Positions 36,675-46,018 of a stretch of DNA of 64,000 nt are shown here, piece by piece (within the stretch, counting starts at the first letter, position 1; every line of letters begins with the position of its first letter). A program made the translations under genes and the position numbers. Source of the DNA: Cribrihabitans marinus (GTDB taxonomy: Bacteria > Pseudomonadota > Alphaproteobacteria > Rhodobacterales > Rhodobacteraceae); assembly GCF_900109035.1 (NCBI RefSeq), contig NZ_FNYD01000003.1:248001-312000 (forward strand), given 5' to 3'. The notes beneath the pieces are model-generated. The model was not told the DNA's origin, searched no databases, and saw only the letters and a list, made by a program, of their open reading frames with translations.

Positions 36675-38129
36675 ATGGTGTTTCGCGTCATTCCCGTCGA
36701 CCCGTTCGACCTGGTGATCTTCGGCGGGTCGGGCGACCTGGCGCGGCGCAAGATCCTGCCGGCGCTGTTCCGCAGGTTCCGCGCCGGACAGATGCCGCGC
36801 GGGGCGCGCATTGTCGGGGCCGGGCGGCGCGACCTGGGCCGGGACGGCTATCGCGCGGTGGTGGTCGAGGCGTTGCGGGACCATGCGGGCGAGGCGGCGC
36901 AGGACAAGGCTGCGCTTGGCGAGTTCCTTGACGCGGTGGATTACGCGACGCTCGATGCCGCCGGCACGCGCGGCTGGGACGGGTTGGCGGCACGGCTCGG
37001 CCCCGACCGGGTGCGGGCGTTCTATTTCTCGGTCGGCCCCGACCTCTTCGGCCCGCTGGCCGAGCGGATCCGGCGGCATGACCTGGCCGGGCCGGAGACG
37101 CGGGTCGTGGTCGAAAAACCCTTCGGCCGCGACCTGGCGACGGCGCGGGCGCTCAACGCGACGCTGGCGGCCTATTTCGAAGAGGGGCAGATCTATCGCA
37201 TCGACCATTACCTGGGCAAGGAGACGGTGCAGAACCTGATGGCCGTGCGCTTCGGCAACATGCTGTTCGAGCCGCTGTGGAACAGCCAGTATGTCGATCA
37301 CATCCAGATCACCGTGGCCGAGACCGTGGGCGTCGGCGGGCGCGGCGAATATTACGATCATGCCGGGGCCATGCGCGACATGATGCAGAATCACCTGATG
37401 CAGCTGCTCTGCCTGATCGCGATGGAACCGCCGGCCAAGTTCGACCCCGACGCGGTGCGCGACGAGAAGCTCAAGGTGATCCGCGCGCTGGACCCGGTTC
37501 TGCCGCACCATATCGTGCGCGGCCAGTATGACGCCGCAACCGGCGCGCCCGGCTATCGCGAGGAGGCCGGCGATCCGCGCTCGACCACCGAGAGCTATGT
37601 GGCGCTGCGTGCGCATGTCAGCAACTGGCGGTGGGCGGGCACGCCATTCTACCTGCGCACGGGCAAGCGGCTGGTGGCGCGCTCGTCGGTCATCAACGTG
37701 ATGTTCAAGGACGCGCCGCATTCGATCTTCGGCGCCGAGGCGGGACGCCATGCCAACGTGCTGTCGATCCGGCTTCAGCCGAACGAGGGCATCACCCTCA
37801 AGGTCACGATCAAGGAGCCGGGGCCGGGCGGGATGCGGCTGGTGGACGTGCCGCTGGACATGAGCTTTGCCGAGGCGCTGGGGCCCGACAGCCACGAGGC
37901 CACGGATGCCTATGAGCGACTGATCATGGACGTGATCCGGGGCAACCAGACCCTGTTCATGCGCGATGACGAGGTCGAGGCCGCCTGGGCCTGGACCGAC
38001 CCGGTAATCGCCGGCTGGCAGGGGCGCGGCGATGTCCCCAAGCCCTATGAGAGTTTCAGCACCGGACCGGGCGACGCCGAGCTGCTGATGAAACGCGACG
38101 GTCGCCGCTGGCAGGGAATCAAGCCATGA
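36675..38129 (+). CDS. zwf: Glucose-6-phosphate 1-dehydrogenase
   Basis: ATG at 36675 (M-V-F-R-V-I-P-V-D-P-F-D) gives 484 residues. It oxidises glucose 6-phosphate to 6-phosphogluconolactone with NAD(P). The cofactor motif G-G-S-G-D-L-A is at 17-23, V-V-E-K-P-F-G-R-D at 145-153 and the substrate-binding signature R-I-D-H-Y-L-G-K-E at 175-183. It leads a zwf-pgl-pgi operon that feeds the Entner-Doudoroff or pentose phosphate routes; edd and eda are not adjacent. Confidence 0.97.
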   Translation: MVFRVIPVDPFDLVIFGGSGDLARRKILPALFRRFRAGQMPRGARIVGAGRRDLGRDGYRAVVVEALRDHAGEAAQDKAALGEFLDAVDYATLDAAGTRGWDGLAARLGPDRVRAFYFSVGPDLFGPLAERIRRHDLAGPETRVVVEKPFGRDLATARALNATLAAYFEEGQIYRIDHYLGKETVQNLMAVRFGNMLFEPLWNSQYVDHIQITVAETVGVGGRGEYYDHAGAMRDMMQNHLMQLLCLIAMEPPAKFDPDAVRDEKLKVIRALDPVLPHHIVRGQYDAATGAPGYREEAGDPRSTTESYVALRAHVSNWRWAGTPFYLRTGKRLVARSSVINVMFKDAPHSIFGAEAGRHANVLSIRLQPNEGITLKVTIKEPGPGGMRLVDVPLDMSFAEALGPDSHEATDAYERLIMDVIRGNQTLFMRDDEVEAAWAWTDPVIAGWQGRGDVPKPYESFSTGPGDAELLMKRDGRRWQGIKP

Positions 38130-38797
38130 AGATTATCGAGTATGCCGACCGCGAGATGATGGCCATCGACGTGGCCAACGTGCTGGCCGGAGAGATCGAG
38201 GCCACGCTGCTGACCCATGACACCGCCTCGCTTGCGGTGCCGGGGGGAACCACGCCGGGGCCGGTCTTCGACGGGCTGTGCGCCGCCGACCTGGAATGGG
38301 ACCGGGTGCATGTGCTGCCCACCGACGAACGTTGCGTGCCCGAGGATCACGAGCGCTCGAACGCGCGGCTCATCAAGGAGCGGCTGCTGGTCAACCGGGC
38401 CTCGAACGCGCGGTTCATGCCGCTCTACTATCCGGTGGACGACCCCGAGGAATGCCGGCCCGAGATCCAGACCATGCTGTCGCCGGAACTGCCCCTGTCG
38501 GTGCTGCTGCTGGGAATGGGCGACGACATGCACACCGCCTCGCTCTTTGCCGGTATGCCGGGGCTGGATGCTGCGCTGGGCGACGGTGCGCCGATCCTGG
38601 CTGTGGCGCGGCCCGAGACACAGCCCGAGGCGCGCATCACCCTGACCGCCCGGATCCTCGACGGGGCGATGTCGAAACACCTGCTGATCCAGGGCCAGTC
38701 TAAGCGCGACGCGCTGGAGCGCGCGCGCGGACTGCCGCCCGAGGAAGCCCCCATTGCCGCCGTGCTCGACGATTTGACCGTGCACTGGGCGGAATAG
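38126..38797 (+). CDS. pgl: 6-phosphogluconolactonase
   Basis: The 223-residue enzyme hydrolyses 6-phosphogluconolactone. Family motifs include [29 protein letters not shown] and [15 protein letters not shown]. The start overlaps the zwf stop (ATGA), and pgi follows after 10 nt with a GGAGA site, so the three steps are co-expressed. Confidence 0.95.
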   Translation: MKIIEYADREMMAIDVANVLAGEIEATLLTHDTASLAVPGGTTPGPVFDGLCAADLEWDRVHVLPTDERCVPEDHERSNARLIKERLLVNRASNARFMPLYYPVDDPEECRPEIQTMLSPELPLSVLLLGMGDDMHTASLFAGMPGLDAALGDGAPILAVARPETQPEARITLTARILDGAMSKHLLIQGQSKRDALERARGLPPEEAPIAAVLDDLTVHWAE

Positions 38798-38807
38798 GAG
38801 AGACGCC

Positions 38808-40412
38808 ATGTTCGAGACCCTCACACGGCTGCGGGACGCAGTGCGCGACCGCCGCATCACCGATCTTTTCGCCAAAGATCCCGACCGCGCCGCCCGGTTC
38901 ACTTTGCAGACCGGCGACATGCGGCTGGACTGTTCCAAGACGCAGCTCGACGACGAGATCCGCGCGGCCCTGGTTGCCCTGTGTGACGCCTCGGACCTGG
39001 CCGGGCGGCGCGCGGCGATGTTCTCGGGGCAGGCGATCAACGAGACCGAGGGCCGGGCCGTGCTGCACACGGCGCTGCGCAATCTCGATGGCGGGCCGGT
39101 GACGGTCGAGGGGCGTGATGTCATGCCCGGCGTGCTGGACACGCTGGACCGGATGCGCCGCTTCAGCGACGGGCTGCGCGAGGGACGGATCGCCGGTGCC
39201 GGCGGGCCGATCACGGATGTCGTCAATATCGGCATCGGCGGCTCGGACCTGGGGCCGGCGATGGCGGTGCTGGCGCTGGCGCCCTGGCATGACGGGCCGC
39301 GCTGTCACTTCGTTTCGAACGTTGACGGGGCGCATATCGCCGACACGCTGCGCGGGCTCGACCCGACGCGGACGCTGGTGATCGTGGCCTCCAAGACCTT
39401 CACCACCATCGAGACGATGACCAATGCGCGCACCGCGCGGGCCTGGATGTCCGAGGGCGGCGGCGATCCGGCCCGGCAATTCGCCGCCCTCTCGACCGCG
39501 CAGGACAAGACAGGCGCCTTCGGCATTCCCGCCGATCACGTGTTCGGCTTCGACGACTGGGTCGGCGGGCGCTACTCGATGTGGGGGCCGATCGGCCTGT
39601 CGCTGATGATCGCCGTCGGGCCGCGGGCCTTCGACGCCTTCCTGCGCGGCGGGCAGGCGATGGACACCCATTTCCAAGCGGCGGAGTGGCACGAGAACAT
39701 GCCGGTCATGCTGGCGCTTGTGGGGATCTGGCACCACCAGGTCTGTGGTTATCCCACCCGCGCGGTGCTGCCCTATGACCAGCGCCTGCTGCGCCTGCCG
39801 GCCTATTTCCAGCAGCTCGAGATGGAATCGAACGGCAAGCGCGTGGCGATGGACGGGCACACGCTCGAAATCGTATCGGGTCCGGTGGTCTGGGGCGAGC
39901 CCGGCACCAACGGGCAGCACGCCTTCTACCAGCTGATCCACCAGGGCACCACGCCCGTGCCCTGCGAATTCATGCTGGCCGCCGAGGGGCACGAGCCCGA
40001 CCTGGCCCATCACCACCGCCTTCTGGTCGCCAATTGCCTGGCCCAGTCCGAGGCGCTGATGCGCGGCCGGTCGCTGGACGAGGCGCGCAAGAAGCTGCGC
40101 GGTGCGTTCCAGGGCGACGAGCTGGAGCGCCAGGCGCGGCACCGGGTGTTTCCGGGCAACCGCCCCTCGACAACGCTGGTCTATCCCAAGCTCACGCCCT
40201 TCGTGCTGGGCCAGATCATCGCGCTCTATGAACACCGGGTGTTCGTCGAGGGGGTGATCCTGGGCATCAATTCCTATGACCAGTGGGGCGTCGAGCTGGG
40301 CAAGGAGCTGGCGACATCGCTGGGTCCGGTCGTCGACGGCGAGCGCGATGCCTCGGACAAGGACGGCTCGACCGCGGCGCTGGTGGATTACGTGCTGCGC
40401 AACCGTGGCTAG
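38808..40412 (+). CDS. pgi: Glucose-6-phosphate isomerase
   Basis: The 534-residue enzyme interconverts glucose 6-phosphate and fructose 6-phosphate. Visible signatures are [34 protein letters not shown] and Q-L-E-M-E-S-N-G-K, with the C-terminal [11 protein letters not shown]. Length and order match the family. It closes the zwf-pgl-pgi operon and overlaps the convergent thioesterase gene by 4 nt. Confidence 0.97.
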   Translation: MFETLTRLRDAVRDRRITDLFAKDPDRAARFTLQTGDMRLDCSKTQLDDEIRAALVALCDASDLAGRRAAMFSGQAINETEGRAVLHTALRNLDGGPVTVEGRDVMPGVLDTLDRMRRFSDGLREGRIAGAGGPITDVVNIGIGGSDLGPAMAVLALAPWHDGPRCHFVSNVDGAHIADTLRGLDPTRTLVIVASKTFTTIETMTNARTARAWMSEGGGDPARQFAALSTAQDKTGAFGIPADHVFGFDDWVGGRYSMWGPIGLSLMIAVGPRAFDAFLRGGQAMDTHFQAAEWHENMPVMLALVGIWHHQVCGYPTRAVLPYDQRLLRLPAYFQQLEMESNGKRVAMDGHTLEIVSGPVVWGEPGTNGQHAFYQLIHQGTTPVPCEFMLAAEGHEPDLAHHHRLLVANCLAQSEALMRGRSLDEARKKLRGAFQGDELERQARHRVFPGNRPSTTLVYPKLTPFVLGQIIALYEHRVFVEGVILGINSYDQWGVELGKELATSLGPVVDGERDASDKDGSTAALVDYVLRNRG

Positions 40413-40885
40413 GCGGGCTGCGCCCCGTCGCGCTCGCGGAACTCGGCCACAAGCGCCTCGGGCAGCGGATAGCGCCCGGACCCGTCGGGCAGGAGCGTGA
40501 CCATCACGCCCGTCATCCTGGCCCGAAGGCTGCCGCCGGACCACAGCTGGTGCTCCATCACGAAGGAGGTGGTGCGATAGCCGGTCACCCGCACGGTGAC
40601 GACGTAATCCTCGTCCATCACCATCTCCTGGACATAGTGGATATCGGCGTTGCGGATGACCATGCGCGGGGCCGGGCGACCCTCGTAATGATGCGCGCAG
40701 AGCTGCTTGAAATACGCCACCCGCACGGTTTCGAACCACTCCAGGTAGGCCTTGTTGTTGACGTGGTTGAGCGCGTCCAGCTCGGCAAAGCGGACGCGGT
40801 CGGCCACGGCAAAAGGCTGCGGGTGGTCCAGCCCCAGCTGGCGTTGCTGGGCGTCGGTGAGCGGAGTGTGATAGGGCAGGGTCAT
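40409..40885 (-). CDS. Hotdog-fold acyl-CoA thioesterase (4-hydroxybenzoyl-CoA thioesterase type)
   Basis: The start [10 protein letters not shown] at 40885 gives 158 residues; the upstream open frame has no support. The hotdog active-site motif [11 protein letters not shown] is at 35-44, with Asp38 and His41 in the usual places, followed by A-Y-L-E-W-F-E. It should hydrolyse acyl- or aroyl-CoA esters. It is divergent from an acyl-CoA synthetase gene 163 nt away, which suggests related substrates. Confidence 0.88.
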   Translation of the reverse strand: MTLPYHTPLTDAQQRQLGLDHPQPFAVADRVRFAELDALNHVNNKAYLEWFETVRVAYFKQLCAHHYEGRPAPRMVIRNADIHYVQEMVMDEDYVVTVRVTGYRTTSFVMEHQLWSGGSLRARMTGVMVTLLPDGSGRYPLPEALVAEFRERDGAQPA

Positions 40886-41048
40886 GGCCGGTCTGCTACG
40901 CCGCGCCGGGGCGGGCCGCAACCGGATTGTTGTCAAGCCACCCCAAGATCGCCAGAGTGGTCTTCGGAGCAGGCGCTAAAGCGCCGTGAGACATCGCAAA
41001 TGGTGCGCATCGCAGGGCGGCCGCGCCGGACCGGAAGGGAGACGCCCG

Positions 41049-42674
41049 ATGCTGGGTCAGATGATGGCGCAACCGCTGCTGATCTCGTCGTTGATCCGCC
41101 ATGCGGCGCAATACCACGGCCAGACCGGGCTCTGGTCGGTCGAGACCGATGGCTCGACAACCGAGACGACCTGGGGCGGGGTGGCGGCCAATTCGGCCCG
41201 TGTGGCCTCGGCTCTGACCGCGCTGGACCTGCCGCCACAGGCGCGCATCGCCACGATCGCCTGGAACAACCGCCGGCACCTTGAGCTCTATTTCGGCGTC
41301 TCGGGGGCCGGGTTCGTCCTGCACACCGTCAACCCGCGGCTCTTCCCCGAGCAGCTGGTCTATATCCTCAACCATGCCGAAGACCGGGTGCTGTTCATCG
41401 ACGCGACCTTCGTGCCGCTGGTCGCCGCCCTGCGCGACCAGTTCGAGACCGTCGAGCATGTGGTCCTGATGGGCCCCGCCGATACCGAAGCCGCGGCCCA
41501 GATCCCTGGGCTGAAATCCTATGACGACCTCATCTCGGGCGGCGATCCGGGATTCGACTGGCCGGAGTTCGACGAGAACACCGCCTCGAGCCTGTGTTAC
41601 ACATCGGGCACGACCGGCAATCCCAAGGGCGTGCTTTATTCGCACCGCACGACGCTTCTGCACAGTTTTGCGTCGAACACCCGCGACGTGATCGGCTATT
41701 CGGCGCGCGACGTGGTGCTGCCGGTGGTGCCGATGTTCCACGTCAATGCCTGGGGCTCGCCCTATGCCTGCGCGATGGCGGGCGCGCAGATGGTGCTGCC
41801 CGGCCCGGACCTGAGCGGCGCGGCGCTGACCGGGCTGATCGGGCGCTACGAGGTGACCCTGGCGATGGGCGTGCCGACGATCTGGCAGGGCCTTTTGCAT
41901 CACGCGCGCAGCGCCGAGGTGCGGCTGGACAGCCTGCAGCGCACGGTGATCGGCGGCTCGGCCTGTCCGCCCTCGATGATCGCCGAGTTCCGCGACCGGC
42001 ATGGCGTCGAGACGATCCATGCCTGGGGGATGACTGAAATGAGCCCGCTGGGCACAACCAACACGCCGCTGGCCAAGCATGCCGCGCTGGACGAGGAGGC
42101 GCGCCACCGCCTGCGCGAGAGCCAGGGCAGGCCGCCCTTCGGCGTGGAGATGAAGATCGTCGGGGATGACGGCGCCGAGCTGCCCGCCGACGGTGCCACC
42201 CAGGGCGACCTGCTGGTGCGCGGGCTCTGGGTGCTCGACAGCTATTTCCATCGGCAGGACGAGGAGATGCTGCGCGACGGCTGGTTCCCGACCGGCGATG
42301 TGGCGACGCTGGATCCCGATGGCTACATGACGATCCGCGACCGGTCCAAGGACATCATCAAGTCGGGCGGCGAATGGATCAGCTCGGTCGAGCTGGAGAA
42401 TATCGCCGTGGGGCATCCGCAGCTGGCCGATGCGGCGGTGGTCGGCGTGCCGCATCGGAAATGGGATGAGCGCCCGGTCCTGGTGGCCGTGCCCGAGGAT
42501 GGCGAGACCCCGGCCGAGGCCGAGCTGCTGGCCTTCTTCGAGGACCGGATCGCGCATTGGCAGATCCCCGACCGGGTGGTGTTCATCGACACCCTGCCGC
42601 GCAATGCCACCGGCAAGGTGCTCAAGCGGTCGCTGCGCGAGCAGTTCCGCGACCTGCTTCAGCCGGCCGGCTGA
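41049..42674 (+). CDS. Medium/long-chain acyl-CoA synthetase
   Basis: ATG at 41049 follows GAAGGGAGA and gives 541 residues. It is an ANL-family enzyme with the classical P-loop Y-T-S-G-T-T-G-N-P-K-G-V (184-195), the A8-type W-F-P-T-G-D-V-A and R-S-K-D-I-I-K-S-G-G-E-W-I-S-S, and the catalytic C-terminal lysine in N-A-T-G-K-V-L-K. It activates fatty acids to CoA thioesters. It is followed by an MFS gene 18 nt away, possibly an uptake or export partner. Confidence 0.9.
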   Translation: MLGQMMAQPLLISSLIRHAAQYHGQTGLWSVETDGSTTETTWGGVAANSARVASALTALDLPPQARIATIAWNNRRHLELYFGVSGAGFVLHTVNPRLFPEQLVYILNHAEDRVLFIDATFVPLVAALRDQFETVEHVVLMGPADTEAAAQIPGLKSYDDLISGGDPGFDWPEFDENTASSLCYTSGTTGNPKGVLYSHRTTLLHSFASNTRDVIGYSARDVVLPVVPMFHVNAWGSPYACAMAGAQMVLPGPDLSGAALTGLIGRYEVTLAMGVPTIWQGLLHHARSAEVRLDSLQRTVIGGSACPPSMIAEFRDRHGVETIHAWGMTEMSPLGTTNTPLAKHAALDEEARHRLRESQGRPPFGVEMKIVGDDGAELPADGATQGDLLVRGLWVLDSYFHRQDEEMLRDGWFPTGDVATLDPDGYMTIRDRSKDIIKSGGEWISSVELENIAVGHPQLADAAVVGVPHRKWDERPVLVAVPEDGETPAEAELLAFFEDRIAHWQIPDRVVFIDTLPRNATGKVLKRSLREQFRDLLQPAG

Positions 42675-42692
42675 GCCGGACGCCGAGAGCGG

Positions 42693-43970
42693 ATGGCAGC
42701 GGACAGCGATATCGCCCGGGCGGCCGAGGCCGTTGCAAGCGGGCAGGGCGGCCGCAACCCGGCGGTGCATCTTCTGTCGCTGAGCATGACCAAGGTGGCC
42801 GATGGGCTGATCCAGCCCAAGCTGGTGCTGACCTGGCTGCTGACCGCGCTGGGCGCACCCGGCTACCTGATCGGGGCGCTTGTGCCGGTGCGCGAGGCCG
42901 GGGCGCTGCTGCCGCAGGTGGCGCTGGCGGGACGGATCCAGGCCAGCGACCGGCGCCGGGTCTACTGGTCGCTTGGCGCGTTCTTCCAGGGCGTTGCGGC
43001 CTTTGCCATCGCGGTCGCGGTCCTGACCCTTGAGGGCGCGGCCGCCGGATGGGCGGTGCTGGCGGCGCTCGGCTGCCTGGCGGTCGCGCGCTCGGCCTGT
43101 TCGGTCAGCTACAAGGACGTTCTGGCCCGCACCGTCGAGACCGGGCTGCGCGGACGCCTCACCGGGGCGGCGGCCACGATCTCGGCGGCGCTGGTCTTTG
43201 CCTATGCCGCGCTTCTTGGCCTGGGCGTGATCCCGCGCGAGCCGGGCGTTCTGGCCGTTGCCATCGCCGGCGCCGGCCTGTTGTGGCTGGTGGCCTCGAT
43301 GCTGTTTCTCACGCTGGACGAGCCACGGCGCCCGGACGGGGCGCCGGACGAGATGTCCGGGCTGTCCTTGTCGGAAATGGTCGCCCCGCTGCGCGAGGAT
43401 CGCGAGTTCCGCCACTATATCGCGGTTCGGGCACTGTTCATCTCCACCGCACTGGCGCCGACCTTCCTGGTCATGCTGACCGGACAGGGCGATGGCGACA
43501 CGCTGGGCAACCTGGGCACGATGATGGTCGCCGCCTCGCTGGCGGCGATCCTGTCGGGCTTTGTCTGGGGGTGGCTGTCGGACCGGTCCAGCCGCAAGGT
43601 GCTGATCCTGGCCGGGTCGATCTCGGCCGTGGCGCTGGCTGCGGCGGCGGGCTGGGCCCTGGTCCAGGACGGCCCCATAGGCTCGGTCGCCGCCGCCGGG
43701 GTCATCTTCGTCGCGCAGTTGGGCTATGAGGGTGTCCGGGCCGGCCGCAAGCTGCACCTGACCGACATGGACACCGGCGACCGCAAGGTGGCCTATACCG
43801 CGGTTTCCAACACGATGATCGGCGTACTTCTGATGGCGGGCGGCCTGTTCGGGCTGGCTGCCGACCTGATCGGCCCCGCGCTCGTGCTTGCCATGCTGGC
43901 CGGGCTCAGCGCCCTGGGCGCGGTCGCGGCAGTGACCCTGTCCGAGGTTCAGCGGGACGCGGACGGATAG
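42693..43970 (+). CDS. MFS-type membrane transporter
   Basis: The 425-residue protein has about 12 hydrophobic segments in two halves joined by a charged loop (DEPRRPDGAPDEMSG). A motif-A-like stretch appears in the second half (W-G-W-L-S-D-R-S-S-R-K-V). The N-terminal tail of about 25 residues is hydrophilic. The substrate is unknown. It lies 18 nt after the acyl-CoA synthetase and is probably co-transcribed. Confidence 0.8.
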   Translation: MAADSDIARAAEAVASGQGGRNPAVHLLSLSMTKVADGLIQPKLVLTWLLTALGAPGYLIGALVPVREAGALLPQVALAGRIQASDRRRVYWSLGAFFQGVAAFAIAVAVLTLEGAAAGWAVLAALGCLAVARSACSVSYKDVLARTVETGLRGRLTGAAATISAALVFAYAALLGLGVIPREPGVLAVAIAGAGLLWLVASMLFLTLDEPRRPDGAPDEMSGLSLSEMVAPLREDREFRHYIAVRALFISTALAPTFLVMLTGQGDGDTLGNLGTMMVAASLAAILSGFVWGWLSDRSSRKVLILAGSISAVALAAAAGWALVQDGPIGSVAAAGVIFVAQLGYEGVRAGRKLHLTDMDTGDRKVAYTAVSNTMIGVLLMAGGLFGLAADLIGPALVLAMLAGLSALGAVAAVTLSEVQRDADG

Positions 43971-43987
43971 ATCGATCGGGGAGGGAC

Positions 43988-44061
43988 TGGAGCGGGTGAA
44001 GGGAATCGAACCCTCGTCTTAAGCTTGGGAAGCTCCTGCTCTACCATTGAGCTACACCCGC
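43988..44061 (-). tRNA. tRNA-Gly (anticodon CCC)
   Basis: Read on the minus strand, the 74-nt gene starts GCGGGTG and ends CACCCGC-T-CCA, so the CCA end is encoded (43988-43990). The D-arm has GCTC-AATGGTA-GAGC, the anticodon loop is TT-CCC-AA, and the T-arm has AGGGTTCGATTCCCT. The cloverleaf folds well apart from a weak first pair in the anticodon stem. It reads glycine codon GGG. Confidence 0.95.
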
Positions 44062-44129
44062 AACGACAGACTGGATATCCGACGACACGGGCCTGTTCAA
44101 CAGCAATTGTCGTGCCGGCCGCGGTCCGG

Positions 44130-45152
44130 TCAGAAACTCATGCCGATCCCGACGGAATACCCGTCATAGCCGTCGCCGAAGGCATAGGACACCATCAGGC
44201 GGGCCCGCGAGAGATAGGCGATGCCGGTATTCCGCGTGCCGATTTCCAGCCCCGCGCCGACGCGGCCCAGCCAATCGAGATCGACCGCGTCCCCCTGGTC
44301 TCCGGGAAGCACGGACAGGCTGGCCTGATAGACGGATCTGACCGGCGAATCCCACGTCTGCACGTGGCCCAGCGGCATCCGGAGCCGGCCCCAGGCGGTC
44401 ACGGCCGAGGCCTGTGCGGTCGGGTTGAAATCCGGTGAGCTGTCCAGGGTCACGAACCGCATGTCGGTGTAGCGCAGCGAGAAGTCGATCTCGCGGGCCT
44501 CGGTATAGTCCTTGTGCACCAGCATCAGCGATCCGCCATATCCGCCCGCGATGATCTCGCCGCTGGTCAGGAACTCGGAGGTGCCGCCCGGATCCCCCGC
44601 CGGGGCCGCCATGCCAAGCTGGGCGTCGGCCGAGATCCGGCCCAGCGACAGGTTCAGCACGGGCCGGACCAACCACGTATCGTTGATCGGGACATCCCAA
44701 CCCACACCGAAGGTGGAACTGACGGCCGTCCACCGGGCGTCGATGTCCCTGTCCCGGGCGGCGCTGTCGAGCAGGAACTCGGGCGCGTAGCGCTGATAGC
44801 CGGCAAAGCCTTCCAGGTAGAGCGGCAGGCCCTCGGCCGGGTTCAGCCCGCCGCCGATCTGTCCCGACCGCAAGGTGGCGCGCGCATCCTCGACCTGGGA
44901 GAAGGTCAGGAAGGTGGTCGAGGGGTTGGGGATGGCCACCAGCCCATAGGTGGCCAGTGCCCTCTGGGCCAGCGCCCGACCGTCCTCCTGCGCGGTGGCA
45001 GGGGCGGTTGGGCACAGCGCCGCGCCAAAGAGCAGAACGCGCAACCTGCTGTGCGATCCCAGCGCATGCCCGACTTGAAGAAGCGCCGAGAACCGCCCCC
45101 GGGGCGGAGGTCTGAACCCGGCAATCAATCGGAAAAAACCCGTCACGCGCAT
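44130..45152 (-). CDS. Outer-membrane beta-barrel protein (autotransporter-like barrel)
   Basis: The product is 340 residues from ATG 45152. A late signal peptide (VLLFGAALCPTAPATAQ, cleavage near 55) follows an unusually long N-terminus, so the true start may be further in. The mature protein has alternating beta strands with aromatic ends (SLMLVHKDYTEAREIDFSLRY, then ARLMVSYAFGDG) and ends in G-I-G-M-S-F, the C-terminal Phe typical of barrels inserted by BamA. It resembles solitary autotransporter barrels, with moderate confidence. The ligand is unknown. Confidence 0.7.
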   Translation of the reverse strand: MRVTGFFRLIAGFRPPPRGRFSALLQVGHALGSHSRLRVLLFGAALCPTAPATAQEDGRALAQRALATYGLVAIPNPSTTFLTFSQVEDARATLRSGQIGGGLNPAEGLPLYLEGFAGYQRYAPEFLLDSAARDRDIDARWTAVSSTFGVGWDVPINDTWLVRPVLNLSLGRISADAQLGMAAPAGDPGGTSEFLTSGEIIAGGYGGSLMLVHKDYTEAREIDFSLRYTDMRFVTLDSSPDFNPTAQASAVTAWGRLRMPLGHVQTWDSPVRSVYQASLSVLPGDQGDAVDLDWLGRVGAGLEIGTRNTGIAYLSRARLMVSYAFGDGYDGYSVGIGMSF

Positions 45153-45387
45153 GATCTCGCCATGCGGGAAGCCTACGTTTCCGAGATGATCATGTCAAAA
45201 GTCAGCGTGTTTCCGCTTGGATCGGCGCCTTTGGTCATGACGACCGCGTCTACAGGGCGACGCGCGGCTGGCCCCCCGGACCTGACCGAGACCGTCGCCC
45301 GGATGGTGCGGCTCCTGCCGGGTCAGGGCTGGCTGGAGGCCGACCGCGCCGCAGGGTCTGCGCCCGCGTTCTGAGATACGGGCGGGC

Positions 45388-45840
45388 TCAGTCTTCGTTG
45401 GGTCGTTCCGCGCGGATCATCGCGTCGCCCGACGCGGTCAGCGCGATGCGAGTGCCCTCGTCGAACCGGACCCCGTCGATCAGTTGCAGGGCGTTGACGA
45501 TCTGGCTCTCCAGGTTCATCGCGGCCACCCCGCAGACCTTCTCGGTCAGCTCGGCATCCCCGAACTCGACCGCGCCATTTTCGCCATAGCTGGCCTCGAC
45601 CCCGAACCGGTTGCACCCGGCGAAACCGCCCAGGCCCTCTGGGTCGAAAACCAGAGTCGGAATCGCGCCATAGGGGATCTCGGCATCCGCAACTTCGGTG
45701 ATGATCCACTTTCCCGACAGTTGTGCGGCAAGTTCTTCACCCGTCATCTCATCCATCCCGTTCTTGCCCAGGTTGCCGGCCACGGCGAGGGACACCGGCA
45801 GAAAAGCCGCCAAAATCAGCAGGATCCGAAGTCTGGCCAT
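45388..45840 (-). CDS. META-domain (HslJ-like) exported protein
   Basis: ATG at 45840 (M-A-R-L-R-I-L-L-I-L) gives 150 residues with a signal peptide cleaved near V-A-G. The META domain is clear: L-S-G-K-W-I-I-T-E-V, P-T-L-V-F-D-P-E-G-L-G-G-F-A-G-C-N-R-F and the E-K-V-C-G-V-A-A-M-N segment with conserved cysteines. HslJ-type proteins are associated with stress and drug tolerance. It is divergent from the giant gene at 46019, with 178 nt between the starts. Confidence 0.85.
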   Translation of the reverse strand: MARLRILLILAAFLPVSLAVAGNLGKNGMDEMTGEELAAQLSGKWIITEVADAEIPYGAIPTLVFDPEGLGGFAGCNRFGVEASYGENGAVEFGDAELTEKVCGVAAMNLESQIVNALQLIDGVRFDEGTRIALTASGDAMIRAERPNED

Positions 45841-46018
45841 GGCTGCTCGCCTCTCGTTCCAACGAAAACGCATCCCGCGCGCCCGAACATAATGCGCCCA
45901 TGTGGTGCCGAAAGGCAACGCCAAGCTGGACGGATGGGGTGTGATGGAGTCATGATTGAAGGCAATATTAGCCTCTGCGGAGGCACCATTTGCATTTTTG
46001 GACATACTGGAGAGTGAC

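Noticed and set aside
45186-45374. Short plus-strand ORF (about 62 codons, starts M-I-M-S-K-V) between the barrel and META genes
   Set aside because: No ribosome site, no family and no conservation evidence; it could be real but cannot be supported from sequence alone.
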